Positions 36,757 to 45,970 of a stretch of DNA of 64,000 nucleotides are shown here, piece after piece. The position numbers and the translations under genes are program-made. The stretch covers positions 82,438 to 146,437 of the forward strand of contig NZ_MVOI01000003.1 of the NCBI RefSeq assembly GCF_002283555.1, written 5' to 3'. Every line of letters begins with the position of its first letter. Position 1 is the first letter of the stretch. This DNA comes from Rubrivirga sp. SAORIC476 (GTDB taxonomy: Bacteria; Bacteroidota; Rhodothermia; Rhodothermales; Rubricoccaceae). A model generated the notes under the pieces. That model saw nothing but the letters and a program-made list of their open reading frames with translations, ran no database searches and was not told where the DNA came from.

Positions 36757-36774
36757 CGCCTCGGGCCCGAGGCG
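36757..36774. repeat. Dispersed palindrome, variant copy
   Basis: CGCCTCGGGCCCGAGGCG keeps the arms of the 20-bp palindrome with a changed centre. It lies in the divergent gap between the helicase and dps. Confidence 0.5.
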
Positions 36775-36960
36775 AGCCAGCCCAACGGGCCGAAGGAGGG
36801 TGGCGCGTCGGCACTCCGACAGTCCGCCCGCCATGCCTCGAATCGAGCAACAGAGACGGGCTCGGGGAGCCCCTGAGTCCGGACAGAGATTCCGAGAGGG
36901 TCGGATCAGCAGCGCCCACGGGCCGGTATAGACGATCCCTCTCTTCCCTTCTCTCCTCCC

Positions 36961-37524
36961 ATGGCAGACTCCAAGACCGCTCAGACCCCGTACACCACCC
37001 GCCTCGGCATCGACGCCGACAAGCGGCACCAGCTCGTCGAGCTGCTCAACACGACCCTCGCCGCGACCTCGGACCTCTACTCTCAGACGAAGCAGGCCCA
37101 CTGGAACGTCAAGGGCAAGGACTTCTACCAGCTCCACCTGCTCTACGACGAGCTGGCCGAGAAGCTGGAGGAGCCCGCAGACCTCATCGCCGAGCGCATC
37201 GTTCTCCTCGGCGGCTACGCGTACGGCACCGTACGGATGGCGGCCAAGAACAGCCTCATCGACCCCTTCCCCGGCACCGACCAGGACGAGGACGAGAGCG
37301 ATCTCAACGACCCGTCGTTCCTCACCGTCCTCGCCGACCGCTGGGCGCAGTACGCCGATCACATCCGCGAGTCGAACGGCAAGAGCGACGAGATCGGTGA
37401 CCCCGGCACGACGGACCTCTACGACCAGATCGTCCACGTCGCAGAGCGGGGCACGTGGTTCATCGAGGGCCACCTCCAGCGCTTCCACGGCGGCCTGACC
37501 GGCAAGGGGCAGGACCCGAAGTAG
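36961..37524 (+). CDS. dps: Dps-family DNA-binding ferritin-like protein
   Basis: Dps dodecamers store iron using hydrogen peroxide and protect DNA. The 187-residue protein has the four-helix ferritin-like pattern with the inter-subunit ferroxidase residues in QTKQAHWNVKGKDFYQLHLLYDELAEKLEEPADLIAERI. Its final helix (VHVAERGTWFIEGHLQ) also fits. The N-terminal tail carries two lysines (SKTAQ, DADKRH) that could contact DNA. GTATAGACG about 30 bp upstream may be part of its promoter. It stands alone. Confidence 0.9.
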   Translation: MADSKTAQTPYTTRLGIDADKRHQLVELLNTTLAATSDLYSQTKQAHWNVKGKDFYQLHLLYDELAEKLEEPADLIAERIVLLGGYAYGTVRMAAKNSLIDPFPGTDQDEDESDLNDPSFLTVLADRWAQYADHIRESNGKSDEIGDPGTTDLYDQIVHVAERGTWFIEGHLQRFHGGLTGKGQDPK

Positions 37525-37575
37525 GCCACCGGGCGCGGAGCGCGGGCTCATCCCCACGCTCTGCGCCCGCCTCGT

Positions 37576-38946
37576 TCAGTCGTCGTCCTCTCCCTCCACG
37601 TCGACGCCCGCCAGGGAGAGGGCAGCGCCGAACAGGCCTCCCAGCGACAGCCCCTCCTGGGGCTTGAGGAGGTCGGCCAGTTCCGACCGTCGGATCCACT
37701 CCGACTCATTGGCGACCACCTCCAGACTGTCGAACGGGAGCGCCGCGCGCCCGGCCCGGAAGATCTCGTGGCCCGCGTAGGCGCTCCGCGGATTCCGGTA
37801 GCGACGTCCCAGGCCGGTCGCCTCGCCGCGGACGCCCGGCACCACGAGGTCCAGCAGTGTGGTCTGGCGGAAGCGAACCTGTGGAATGCGGTTGCCGGGG
37901 AGGTTCACCTGCACCGTCCCCTCGCGGTCGAACCGGCGTGGGAGCCAGACCGAGTCGGCCAGCGACGCGCTGGTCCAGACCGGCTCGAACTCCCAGTGGT
38001 ACGAGGCGTCGAACAGATCGACCGAGCCGCCGGGCGAGAAGTCCGCCCGGAGGTCCGCCTCGGCGATGACGAGGAGCGAGTCGACGACCCGGATGCGGCC
38101 CGCCACGAGGCCGCCGCGACGCGGGATGACGGCGAGGTCGAGGTACCGGAGGCCGTCCACCTCGACGGTCTCGCCCAGCCGAAAGGCGTAGTGGTCGAGC
38201 GCATCGTAGCGGGTGGGCGACGGGATGGGGCGCCCGTCGAGCCACAGCACGTCCTCGAAGTAGAGGTCCGGGAGCGGCTCCAGCCCGGCCCACCGGAACG
38301 GCCCGCCATCGGGCAGCCGCCGCCGGGCGACGACCTCCTCCTGGAGCCCGAGGCCGCGCGACCACGACAGGTTGGAGACGGCCTCGGTGAGCGAGATCGC
38401 GACCGGCCGCACGTCGGTGACGCCGTCGCGAGTGAGCAGCAGGCGCGAGTAGCCTTCGGCCGCATACGCCCCGAGCCGAACCGAGAGGCGCTGGCGGCGT
38501 GCGAGCAGGCGCCGCCACAGCACCTCCCCGGGCGGCTCGTCGGTCACCACCACCTCGCCGAGCGTCGTCGGCGCGGGCGAGAGGCGGACGGTCCGCCGGA
38601 CGACGCCGTCCTGCAGGTCCTCCGCTGTGAGAGGCACCAGACCCGGCGCGTAGCCGACGAACCGCACCACGACGGTCGCGGGAAGCTCGGGCAGGTCGAG
38701 TGCGAGCCGTCCCTCGGCGTCGGCGGAGGCGCCGCCCTGGAAACCCTGCACCTGAGCCGTCGCGCCGGGGAGCGGCTGGCGGGTCTCCGCATCCACGACG
38801 GTCGCCTCGAAGCGCCCGACGCTCTCGGTGGGGCGCGGGGCCGACCGGTCGGGCACCGTCACCCCGGTCCGGACAGGCTGGGCCTGCGCGGTGAGCGCGA
38901 CGAGGGCGAACGCCAGCCAGGCGGAGCGGCGGAGGGTGGAGGGCAC
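37576..38946 (-). CDS. Exported carboxypeptidase-regulatory-like domain protein (DUF5686-type)
   Basis: The 456-residue protein starts with a GTG followed by a signal peptide (RRSAWLAFALVALTAQAQ). A CarboxypepD_reg-like domain follows (FEATVVDAETRQPLPGATAQVQGFQGGASADAEGRLALDLP), then VRLSPAPTTLGEVVVTD and a long beta-rich region resembling the periplasmic part of DUF5686/SusC-like Bacteroidota proteins (VLWRRLLARRQ, AYAAEGYSRLLL, DYFED-like VLWLDG). It ends with an acidic EGEDDD tail and lacks a full outer-membrane barrel. Function unknown. Confidence 0.66.
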   Translation of the reverse strand: MPSTLRRSAWLAFALVALTAQAQPVRTGVTVPDRSAPRPTESVGRFEATVVDAETRQPLPGATAQVQGFQGGASADAEGRLALDLPELPATVVVRFVGYAPGLVPLTAEDLQDGVVRRTVRLSPAPTTLGEVVVTDEPPGEVLWRRLLARRQRLSVRLGAYAAEGYSRLLLTRDGVTDVRPVAISLTEAVSNLSWSRGLGLQEEVVARRRLPDGGPFRWAGLEPLPDLYFEDVLWLDGRPIPSPTRYDALDHYAFRLGETVEVDGLRYLDLAVIPRRGGLVAGRIRVVDSLLVIAEADLRADFSPGGSVDLFDASYHWEFEPVWTSASLADSVWLPRRFDREGTVQVNLPGNRIPQVRFRQTTLLDLVVPGVRGEATGLGRRYRNPRSAYAGHEIFRAGRAALPFDSLEVVANESEWIRRSELADLLKPQEGLSLGGLFGAALSLAGVDVEGEDDD

Positions 38947-39008
38947 GAGCGGCAGAGAGGAAACCGGGGCAGACCGCCTCCGAACGACCGACCGCGCCGC
39001 GTGGTGCC

Positions 39009-39656
39009 TCAGCGTCGCACGCCGACCGTCAGCGACGGGAAGCCGCCGATGGAGGCGACCAGCGTCTCGCCTTCGTGCACCGGACCCACACCCTCCGGCG
39101 TGCCGGTGTAGATCAGGTCGCCCGGCTCCAGCGTGAACACGCTCGACAGGAACGAGACGATGCGGGCCACCGAGAACGCCATCAGGGAGGTCGAGCCCTG
39201 CTGACGCACCTCGCCGTCGATGGTGAGCGTGATGTCGAGCGCCTGGGGGTCTGGCACGTCGGCGGCGTCCACGAGCGGACCGAGCGGCGCGAACGTGTCG
39301 AAGCCCTTGGCGACGCTCCACGGCTTGCCGCCCTTCTTGGCGTCCGCCTGGAGGTCGCGCGCCGTCATATCGAGGCCGACGGCGTAGGCCGCGACGTGCC
39401 CGAGGGCGTCCGCCTCGGCGACGTCCTTGCCGCCCGTGCCGATCACGGCGACCAGTTCCACCTCGTGGTGGACGTCGGCCGACTGGCGGGGCAGCACGAT
39501 GTCGTCGCCGTCCGCGATGAGCGCCGAGGACGGCTTCAGGAAGACGACCGGCTGGTCGCCCTCGCGCCCGCCCATCTCGATGACGTGGGCGACGTAGTTG
39601 CGGCCGATGCAGAGGACTTTGCCGGGCCGGAGGTCGCGGCCGTCAGGGAGGATCAT
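39009..39656 (-). CDS. Fumarylacetoacetate-hydrolase-family protein (acylpyruvase/FAHD1-like)
   Basis: This 215-residue compact FAH-fold enzyme has KVLCIGRNYVAHVIEMG, PVVFLKPSSALI and the metal-binding Glu cluster HHEVELVAVIG. SVAKGFDTFAPLGP and FTLEPGDLIYTGTPEGVGPV complete the pattern. Family members cleave C-C bonds of acylpyruvates or decarboxylate oxaloacetate; the length and motif set match FAHD1/YcgM rather than true fumarylacetoacetase. The substrate is inference. Start ATG at 39656. Confidence 0.86.
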   Translation of the reverse strand: MILPDGRDLRPGKVLCIGRNYVAHVIEMGGREGDQPVVFLKPSSALIADGDDIVLPRQSADVHHEVELVAVIGTGGKDVAEADALGHVAAYAVGLDMTARDLQADAKKGGKPWSVAKGFDTFAPLGPLVDAADVPDPQALDITLTIDGEVRQQGSTSLMAFSVARIVSFLSSVFTLEPGDLIYTGTPEGVGPVHEGETLVASIGGFPSLTVGVRR

Positions 39657-39775
39657 GGGGGTCGGGAATCAGGGATCGGGAACCGAGAAGTTCGGGCCGC
39701 TGCTGCTCCGCGACCAGACCTCTGTCGTTGCAATCGACCGAAGCGGATTCCTCTGTCCGCGAGCGCAGCGCCCCC

Positions 39776-40285
39776 TCACGCTGCGAACAGGAACGGCTTC
39801 CACGCCTCCTCCCCGGTGCCGATCAGGTCGCGCATGTACATGACGTGGCTCGGGCGGAAGGGGCGCGAGTACATCGTCAGCCCCGCCTCCTCTGGCGTTC
39901 GGTTGCCCTTGCGGTTGTTGCAGGGCGTGCACGCGGCGACGAGGTTCTCCCATGTGTCCGGCCCACCCCGCGACTTCGGCATCACGTGGTCGATGGTGAG
40001 CCGCTCGGTGGCGCCGCAGTAGACGCACGTGTGACCGTCGCGGCGGATCACGTTGCGGCGCGTCAGGAGCACCTTGCGGTACGGCACCCGCACGTAGCGC
40101 TTCAGCCGAACGACGCTCGGCCACGGGTACGAGGCGCGCGTCGAGCGCAGCGCTCGGTCTGCCCGCGCGGCCACCATCTCGGCCTTCTGCAGGAACACCA
40201 ACCCCACCGCCCGCTCGACGCTGCACACCGACAGCGCCTGGTAGTCCTGGTTGAGCACCAGGACCGGGCCGCCGAGGGAGTTCAC
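39776..40285 (-). CDS. HNH endonuclease of the Bacteroidota type
   Basis: The 169-residue protein begins with the lineage-typical VLVLNQDYQALSVCSVERAVGLVFLQKAEMV. It carries a zinc-stabilised HNH motif: CVYCGATERLTIDHVMPKSRGGPDTWENLVAACTPCNNRKGNRTP. Catalytic His (IDH), Asn and the two CxxC pairs are present. This family is widely conserved in the phylum as a single chromosomal copy and its role is unknown. The start is GTG at 40285. Confidence 0.85.
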   Translation of the reverse strand: MNSLGGPVLVLNQDYQALSVCSVERAVGLVFLQKAEMVAARADRALRSTRASYPWPSVVRLKRYVRVPYRKVLLTRRNVIRRDGHTCVYCGATERLTIDHVMPKSRGGPDTWENLVAACTPCNNRKGNRTPEEAGLTMYSRPFRPSHVMYMRDLIGTGEEAWKPFLFAA

Positions 40286-40406
40286 GACCGGCCCGCGACG
40301 GAGCGGGCGACCGACGGCAGGAGACCGTGGGGGGACGACGTTGGGAAGGCAGCGGCACGGTTCGCGGTCGGCACCGGCGCCGACGGCTCCGTGATGATAC
40401 GACGAA

Positions 40407-40436
40407 GCCCCCCGGCTGCGAGCGCAACCGGGGGGC
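40407..40436 (-). terminator. Hairpin terminator after the DUF2147 gene
   Basis: GCCCCCCGG pairs with CCGGGGGGC around a 12-base loop. It lies 24 bp past the stop of the minus-strand gene at 40460. Confidence 0.65.
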
Positions 40437-40459
40437 CGTCACGAATCCCTAACCGAGGA

Positions 40460-40912
40460 TCAGGAGGCGCAGTTCGAGGCCGCCGCGCGACGCCACGTCT
40501 GCGAGCGACCCAGCGCGCGGACGCCGATGTATCCGCGGAGGTACAGACGGTCGCTGTTGCCCTCGACGAGGTTCATCAGCGCGTTGTAGGTCCGGCCGCT
40601 CTTCGGGTCGATGATGCTGCCGCCGGTGTACCGGTTGCCATCGGCCCGGAAGCCGCTCATGATCCGCTCGTTGCGGAGGACGCGGTTGTTGTAGCGATCC
40701 GCGCAGTCGGTGCAGCGACCACCGCTGTTCGTGAGGCGGACGATGTCGCCGACTTTGGCGCCGCCCTCAGAGTAGATCCGGACGTACGACTTGACGCTGC
40801 CGTCGTCGTCGTCGATGGTCGCCCAACAGCCGTCGACGGACTGAGCGAAGGCGGGGGCAGCGAGGACGAGGAGAGCGACGGCGCCGAGCGCACGAAGGAA
40901 GAATCGGGACAT
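40460..40912 (-). CDS. DUF2147-family exported protein
   Basis: The 150-residue protein has a signal peptide (RALGAVALLVLAAPAFAQ) and the DUF2147 pattern: GCWATIDDDDGSVKSYVRIY, GAKVGDIVRL, a CTDC pair in place of the usual C..C segment, IMSGFRADGNRYTGGSIIDPKSGRTYNALMNL and LYLRGYIGV. These small periplasmic beta proteins are of unknown function, and the position of an Asn/Arg core suggests small-molecule binding. Start ATG at 40912; terminator downstream. Confidence 0.85.
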   Translation of the reverse strand: MSRFFLRALGAVALLVLAAPAFAQSVDGCWATIDDDDGSVKSYVRIYSEGGAKVGDIVRLTNSGGRCTDCADRYNNRVLRNERIMSGFRADGNRYTGGSIIDPKSGRTYNALMNLVEGNSDRLYLRGYIGVRALGRSQTWRRAAASNCAS

Positions 40913-41051
40913 GGTGCGGGGGAGGGTGGGAGAACCAGTGGGAGTCCGGAGGCTGTCAAGGGACGTGCCAACCGGGCGGGAGCGCGATGCGAAGAACGTG
41001 TGGTGGCAGCGCTTCCGTGCCCGGTAGTGTACACCGTTAAGGACCTCGGGT

Positions 41052-42500
41052 TCACGCATACCCGATCCCGACCGCGATCACGAGGGCGACGAGGCCGACC
41101 GTCACGAGGAGCAGTTGCAGCGGAAGCACCCACTTCGCCCACGTCGGCCACGGGACCTTTGCGAGCGACAACACGCCCATCAGGACGGCGCTGGTGGGGA
41201 TAATCATGTTCGTGAAGCCGTCCCCCATCTGGAAGGCGAGCACTGCCGTCTGGCGGCTCACGCCGACGAGGTCGGCCAGCGGGGCCATGAGCGGCATCGT
41301 CAGCGCGGCCTGCCCGCTGCCGGACGGGACGAAGAAGTTGATCGCGGTCTGGATGCCGAACATCGCGCACGCCGCCAGCGTCGCGCCCGCACCACCGAGC
41401 CCGGAGGCCAGAGCGTCGAGGATCGTGTCCACGACGTGACCGTCTTCGAGGACAATCAGGATGCCCCGCGCCAGCCCGATGATGACGGCCGTCGGCGCCA
41501 GGTCGCGGACGCCCATCATGAACGCGCGGGCCGTCCCGTTGCCGCCCAGCCCACCGACGGCGCCCATCACCACCCCGAGGCCGACGAACAGGGCTGCGAT
41601 CTCGACGATGTACCACTGCGCCAGCAGCACACCCGCGACCAGCACGCCGATGCCTGCGGCGAACGCGAGCAGCACCGCCCCATGGGTGGCCGTGAAGCCG
41701 CTCTCCACCTCCACCAGCCCCTCCCCCTTCTGCGCGGCGTCGATGGCGTGGACCGGGCTCCGAGCCGGGTCCCGGCGAACGCGCCGCGCATGCCACATCA
41801 CGAAGCCCGCCACCACGGCCGTCACGATCACCCAGAGCACGACCCGGAACCCCGCGCCGCTGAACAGCGCCACGCCCGAGATCCCCTGCGCCACGCCGAC
41901 CGTGAACGGGTTGAAGAAGGCCGACGCGAATCCCGCCGCGCTGCCCAGGAACGGAATCGCGGCGCCCGTCAGCGAGTCGTAGCCCAGCGCCAGCGCCAGG
42001 GGGACGAAGATGAGCACGAAGGGAATGGTCTCCTCCGACATCCCGAACACCGCCCCACCGAGCGAGAAGATGGCGATGAAGAGCGGGATGAGCAGCACGT
42101 CCAGCGTCGGGGACCGCTCGGCGGCCGAGACCACGCGCCGCAGCGCGGCGTCCACCGCCCCGGTCTCGGTCAGCACCGCGAACGCACCGCCGACGAGCAG
42201 CACGAACGCGATGATGGGCGCCGCGTCCTCATCGACGAACCCGCGGATGGGCGCCTGGAGGACCATCGCCGCCGAGTGCAGCAGGCGGCTCACGACCCCC
42301 TCGTCGCCCCGCTCCATACGCCCGTAAGAGCCCGGCACGACCACCTCGCGCGTCCCGACGCCCTCGACCTCGATCTCGGCGCGGGCATACTCGCCCGGTG
42401 GCACGATCCAGGTGAGCACCGCTGCGAACACGATGATCCCCGCGAGGATGAGCGTCGTGTCGGGCGCGCGGAAGCGGGACAGCGTGGGGGCGTCGGCCAT
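41052..42500 (-). CDS. YfcC/DcuC-family membrane transporter
   Basis: The 482-residue protein has about 12 hydrophobic segments and the typical family features PDTTLILAGIIVFAAVLTWIVPPGEY at the N-terminus, SLGGAVFGMSEETIPFVLIFVPLALALGYDSLTGAAI, and NFFVPSGSGQAALTMPLMAPLADLVG followed by QMGDGFTNMIIPTSAVLMGVL. YfcC-family carriers are predicted to move C4-dicarboxylates, amino acids or short peptides; the substrate is unknown. TAGCTTTC is 21 bp before the ATG, and the gene is divergent from the TPR gene. Confidence 0.87.
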   Translation of the reverse strand: MADAPTLSRFRAPDTTLILAGIIVFAAVLTWIVPPGEYARAEIEVEGVGTREVVVPGSYGRMERGDEGVVSRLLHSAAMVLQAPIRGFVDEDAAPIIAFVLLVGGAFAVLTETGAVDAALRRVVSAAERSPTLDVLLIPLFIAIFSLGGAVFGMSEETIPFVLIFVPLALALGYDSLTGAAIPFLGSAAGFASAFFNPFTVGVAQGISGVALFSGAGFRVVLWVIVTAVVAGFVMWHARRVRRDPARSPVHAIDAAQKGEGLVEVESGFTATHGAVLLAFAAGIGVLVAGVLLAQWYIVEIAALFVGLGVVMGAVGGLGGNGTARAFMMGVRDLAPTAVIIGLARGILIVLEDGHVVDTILDALASGLGGAGATLAACAMFGIQTAINFFVPSGSGQAALTMPLMAPLADLVGVSRQTAVLAFQMGDGFTNMIIPTSAVLMGVLSLAKVPWPTWAKWVLPLQLLLVTVGLVALVIAVGIGYA

Positions 42501-42521
42501 GGGGTGGGGTACGAACCGGCC

Positions 42522-42529
42522 GAAAGCTA
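42522..42529 (-). promoter_or_regulatory. TAGSTT promoter-like element for the YfcC gene
   Basis: TAGCTTTC on the minus strand ends 21 bp before the ATG at 42500. Confidence 0.4.
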
Positions 42530-42585
42530 GCGTTGGCCCGCCGCGCGCTCGTGCGATCTTCCGTTCCCCCCCTCCCCCCTACCCT

Positions 42586-43593
42586 GTGCGCCTCGCGGTC
42601 GCCCTGCTCCTCCTCGCCGCCATGCCGGCCTCGGCGCAGTCACGGGCCGACGCCGCGGAGGCCGAAGGTCGGTTCGTCCGCGCGCTGACGGCCGTCGCCA
42701 TCGAGGACTTCGAGACGGCCCGCCGCTCGCTGGACGCAGTCCTGGAGGCCGCGCCCGGCGACGTGACCGTGCTGACCCTCCGCGCCGAGGTCGCCACGGC
42801 CATGGACGCTCCCGCCGACGCCGTCTTCTTCGCCCGCCGGGCGACCGAGGCCGCGCCCGACCGCGCCGAGGCGTGGCTGGCCTTCGCCACTGCCCTCCGC
42901 GGCGCCCGCCAGCCGGCCGAGGCGGCCTCAGTGATCGATCGCGCCCGCACCCTCTCTCCTGCCGACCCGGACGTGCTCGCGCTCTCGGCCGACCTCGCCG
43001 CGGAGCGTGGAGACGCGGCTGCCGAGCGAGACGCCCTCGCCGCCCTCGTCCGCGTGGGCGACACCGTCGCGGCGCGGCTCCGGCTCTCCGTGCTCGCCGA
43101 GCAGCAGGGCGACGCCGACGACGCGCTCGCACAGGCCCAGGCCGCCGTTCGACTCGCGCCCAACGACCCCGCGGTCCGCCGACGGGTGGACGAGCTTCGA
43201 GGCGGTGCTCGGTCTGCGGCCTCGCCGACTCCGGGAGGTGAGGCGGACGGCCCTGCGCTGTTCGCCGCGGGACAGTTCGCGGAGGCCGCCGACGCGCTGC
43301 TGGCCGAGATCGACGACGATCCGCGCCAGATCGACCGCTGGGCGCTCGCGCTCCAGGCCCTCGCCCAGACTGCGGACCCTCGCGCCGGGGCGACGGCCGA
43401 CGATGCCCTCCTGCTGTTTGCCTCCGTGCCGTCCGTCCTCGTGGGCGCTGCAGAGGCGTACGCCGCGGCCGGCCGCACCGACGACGCGCTCGCTGCTGCC
43501 CAGCGCGCCGCCGATGCCCTCGACCTCCTCGGCGACGACCTGCCCGACGCGCCCGCGCTCCGGGCCCGGCTCGACGCCGTCCTTTCCCGCTGA
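42586..43593 (+). CDS. Exported TPR-repeat protein
   Basis: From the GTG at 42586 the 335-residue protein has a signal peptide (LAVALLLLAAMPASAQ). Tetratricopeptide-like helical pairs follow (DFETARRSLDAVLEAAPGDVTVLTLRAEVA, DRAEAWLAFATALRGARQPAEAASVIDRARTLSPADPD, GDADDALAQAQAAVRLAPNDPAVRRRV) with a second set near the C-terminus (AGRTDDALAAAQRAADAL). In Bacteroidota a TPR gene commonly precedes a DUF4292 lipoprotein and an EnvC-like protein, as here. It is likely periplasmic and involved in envelope assembly (inference). Confidence 0.78.
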   Translation: MRLAVALLLLAAMPASAQSRADAAEAEGRFVRALTAVAIEDFETARRSLDAVLEAAPGDVTVLTLRAEVATAMDAPADAVFFARRATEAAPDRAEAWLAFATALRGARQPAEAASVIDRARTLSPADPDVLALSADLAAERGDAAAERDALAALVRVGDTVAARLRLSVLAEQQGDADDALAQAQAAVRLAPNDPAVRRRVDELRGGARSAASPTPGGEADGPALFAAGQFAEAADALLAEIDDDPRQIDRWALALQALAQTADPRAGATADDALLLFASVPSVLVGAAEAYAAAGRTDDALAAAQRAADALDLLGDDLPDAPALRARLDAVLSR

Positions 43594-43603
43594 CCCTCTC
43601 CCC

Positions 43604-44389
43604 GTGCTCGCTCGCCTCTCCGGCCTCTTCGCCCTCGCCGTCGCCCTCAGCGGCTGCATCACCACCGGCCCCCTCGTCACCGACGCCCCGACTGGCGAGG
43701 CGGCTGGCTACCCGAACCACACCGTCGCCCAGATCGTGGCGGCGGTCGATGCCTCGGTCGCGCCCGTCCTGAGCGTCGCGGCCGACGGCGACCTCCGCGT
43801 GGAGCAGAACGGCAGCGACCAGAGCGCCTCGTTCAGCCTGCGGACGCGCCTGGAGGACAGCACCACCGTCGTCGTGCGCGGCCCGTTGGGCATCACCGTC
43901 GGCCGCGCCCTCGTGACCCGGGACTCGGTGCTGTTCGCCAACTCGCTCCAGGACGAGCTCGTGATCGGGCCGCTCTCCGCCGCCGACCGCATCGTCCCCG
44001 GCGCCAGCGCCGACGCCCGCGTCGTTCGCGCCGCCCTCGGCCTCCTCGTCCCCGAGGCGGACGTGGTGTGGTCGCTCAGCGCGCAGGACGGCCTGTACCA
44101 GCTCACCGGGCGCCTCCCCGGCGGTGCCGGGAGCCGCGCCTATACCATCGACCCGGCCCTCTGGCGCGTCGTCCGCGTCCTCGAATTCGGCGCCGACGGA
44201 CGGCAGGCGGGACTTCAGGAGGCGAGCGCGTTCGACACCGTCGATGGCGTCGTGCTGCCCCGGCAGGTCCGGCTGGAGGGTGCCGGGACGACGGTCAGCC
44301 TGGAGCACCGTCGGCTGGAGGTCAACCCCGCGGACCTCCGCCTGCGGTTCGTGCGCCCGGAGGGGTACGACGTCATCGAGATCGAGTAG
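43604..44389 (+). CDS. DUF4292-family lipoprotein
   Basis: The 261-residue protein starts at a GTG 10 bp after the TPR stop. Its lipobox is LSGC (Cys16), so it is a lipoprotein; NHTVAQIVAAVDASVAPVLSVAADGDLRVEQNGSDQSASFSLRTR and VVRGPLGITVGRALVTRDSVLF are the typical DUF4292 start, where a LolA-like fold is described. The late IDPALWRVVRVLEFGADGRQ also fits. Function unknown; it may carry lipoproteins or lipids. It sits between the TPR and EnvC-like genes. Confidence 0.85.
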   Translation: MLARLSGLFALAVALSGCITTGPLVTDAPTGEAAGYPNHTVAQIVAAVDASVAPVLSVAADGDLRVEQNGSDQSASFSLRTRLEDSTTVVVRGPLGITVGRALVTRDSVLFANSLQDELVIGPLSAADRIVPGASADARVVRAALGLLVPEADVVWSLSAQDGLYQLTGRLPGGAGSRAYTIDPALWRVVRVLEFGADGRQAGLQEASAFDTVDGVVLPRQVRLEGAGTTVSLEHRRLEVNPADLRLRFVRPEGYDVIEIE

Positions 44390-44452
44390 TCGCAGACGGT
44401 CGCTCGCCGGCTCCCCTCTTTACCTTTCGGCCGTCTCGCCGACACTCCGGTC

Positions 44453-45970
44453 ATGCGTCGCGTCCTCCTTCTCAGCTTGCTCCTGGCCGTTCCCGCGCTG
44501 GCGCAGGACCGCCAGGCAACCGAGCGCCGCCTGAGCGGCCTCCGCTCTCAGATCGAGGGCGTCGAGCAGCGGGTCCGCGAGACACGCGGCCAGGAGGCGA
44601 CCGAGTTGCAGGCCCTGGAGGGACTCGACGCCGAGGTCCAACTCCGCGAGCAGCTCGTCTCGGGGTACCGGACCCAGATCGGGACCATCCGCGGCGAGAC
44701 CGAGACGCTCCGGCGCTCCATCGAGCGGCTCGAGACCGAGATCCAGGACGCCAAGCAGTCGTACCGGGAGCGCGCCCGCCACGCCTACATGCACGGCCGT
44801 CGCAACAGCCTCGCGCTGATCCTCTCCGCCGGGTCGGTCAACCAGATGATCGTGCGCGCGCGCTACCTGCAGCAGTTCGCGAGCCGACGCCGCGCGCAGG
44901 TGGACCGCATCGCTCAAAAGACCGGCGAGATGCGGACCCGGGAGGTGGCCGTCCGCTCATCGCTCGAGGAGACGCAGCGGCTGCTCCAGCAGAGCCAGGC
45001 CGAGCAGACGCGCATCGCGCAGAGCCGACGCGAGCGCGAGCGCCTCGTCGCCGACCTCCGCTCGCAGCGGGGCCGCCTGGAGCGCGAGCTCGCACAGCGC
45101 CGCACCGACGCCCAGCAACTGGCGGGCCTCGTTCAGGACCTCGTCGCCCAGGAGCGAGCCCGCGCTGCCGCCGAGCGGGAACGCCAGCGGATCGCGGAGG
45201 CGGAGCGCGAGCGCCAGGCCGCGGCCCAGGCTGCCGCCCAGGCCGCTGCGACAGCCGAGGCGGAGCGCATCGCCCGCGTGGAACGACAGGCCCGTGAGGC
45301 CGAGCAGCGCGCCCGCCGAGCCGCCGAGGTCCGCAGGCGCCCCGAGCCCAGGACCGCCCCGACGCCTTCGCCGCCCATCGCCGAGGCGACGCCGACGCCC
45401 GCGCCGACGCCGCCACCTGCCCCGCCGACGCCCACACCGGCTCCCGTGCGCGAGCCGGAGGTCACCGCCCCCGCTCCTCGGCCAGCCCCCAGAACGACGA
45501 CGCCCGCCCCCGCGCCGCCGCCCGCCCCCGCGCCGCCGCCCGCTACCAACCGGACCGTCGACCTCACGGGCTCCTTCAGTCAGAACCGGGGCCGCCTCCC
45601 CCGCCCCGCCGACGGCACCATCACCGGACTCTTCGGGTCCCGTCGCGACCCGGTGACGGGCACGACGACCAGTTCGCCGGGCATCGACATCTCGACGGCT
45701 CCGGCCGCCCCAGCGCGTGCCGTGTTCGAGGGCGTCGTGCAGCGCGTCGGCACGATTCCGACCTACGGCACATACGTGATGATCTCGCACGGCGAGTACG
45801 TGACGCTCTACGGCAACCTGTCGCAGGTGGCCGTCTCGCAGGGCCAGAGCGTCCGCGCGGGCGAGGTGATCGGCCGAGCAGGGACGGCGTCCCAGCGGCG
45901 CGGCTCCCAGCTGTTCTTCGCCCTCTACCAGGGCGGCACTGCGGTCAACCCGGCGAGCTGGCTGCGGTAG
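44453..45970 (+). CDS. EnvC-like murein hydrolase activator (degenerate M23/LytM domain)
   Basis: The 505-residue protein has a signal peptide (RVLLLSLLLAVPALAQ), a long coiled coil (residues about 20-230), an Ala/Glu/Arg- then Pro-rich linker, and a C-terminal LytM domain. Zinc ligands are missing: the active HxxxD is SPGIDI, and the HxH strand is SQLFFALYQ. Such proteins activate amidases at the division site rather than cut peptidoglycan themselves. The order TPR, DUF4292, EnvC-like is common in Bacteroidota. Start ATG at 44453. Confidence 0.85.
   Translation: MRRVLLLSLLLAVPALAQDRQATERRLSGLRSQIEGVEQRVRETRGQEATELQALEGLDAEVQLREQLVSGYRTQIGTIRGETETLRRSIERLETEIQDAKQSYRERARHAYMHGRRNSLALILSAGSVNQMIVRARYLQQFASRRRAQVDRIAQKTGEMRTREVAVRSSLEETQRLLQQSQAEQTRIAQSRRERERLVADLRSQRGRLERELAQRRTDAQQLAGLVQDLVAQERARAAAERERQRIAEAERERQAAAQAAAQAAATAEAERIARVERQAREAEQRARRAAEVRRRPEPRTAPTPSPPIAEATPTPAPTPPPAPPTPTPAPVREPEVTAPAPRPAPRTTTPAPAPPPAPAPPPATNRTVDLTGSFSQNRGRLPRPADGTITGLFGSRRDPVTGTTTSSPGIDISTAPAAPARAVFEGVVQRVGTIPTYGTYVMISHGEYVTLYGNLSQVAVSQGQSVRAGEVIGRAGTASQRRGSQLFFALYQGGTAVNPASWLR

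Noticed and set aside
44453..45970. Active M23 peptidoglycan endopeptidase
   Set aside because: The HxxxD and HxH zinc ligands are absent (SPGIDI, SQLFFALYQ), so an EnvC-like activator is the better call.
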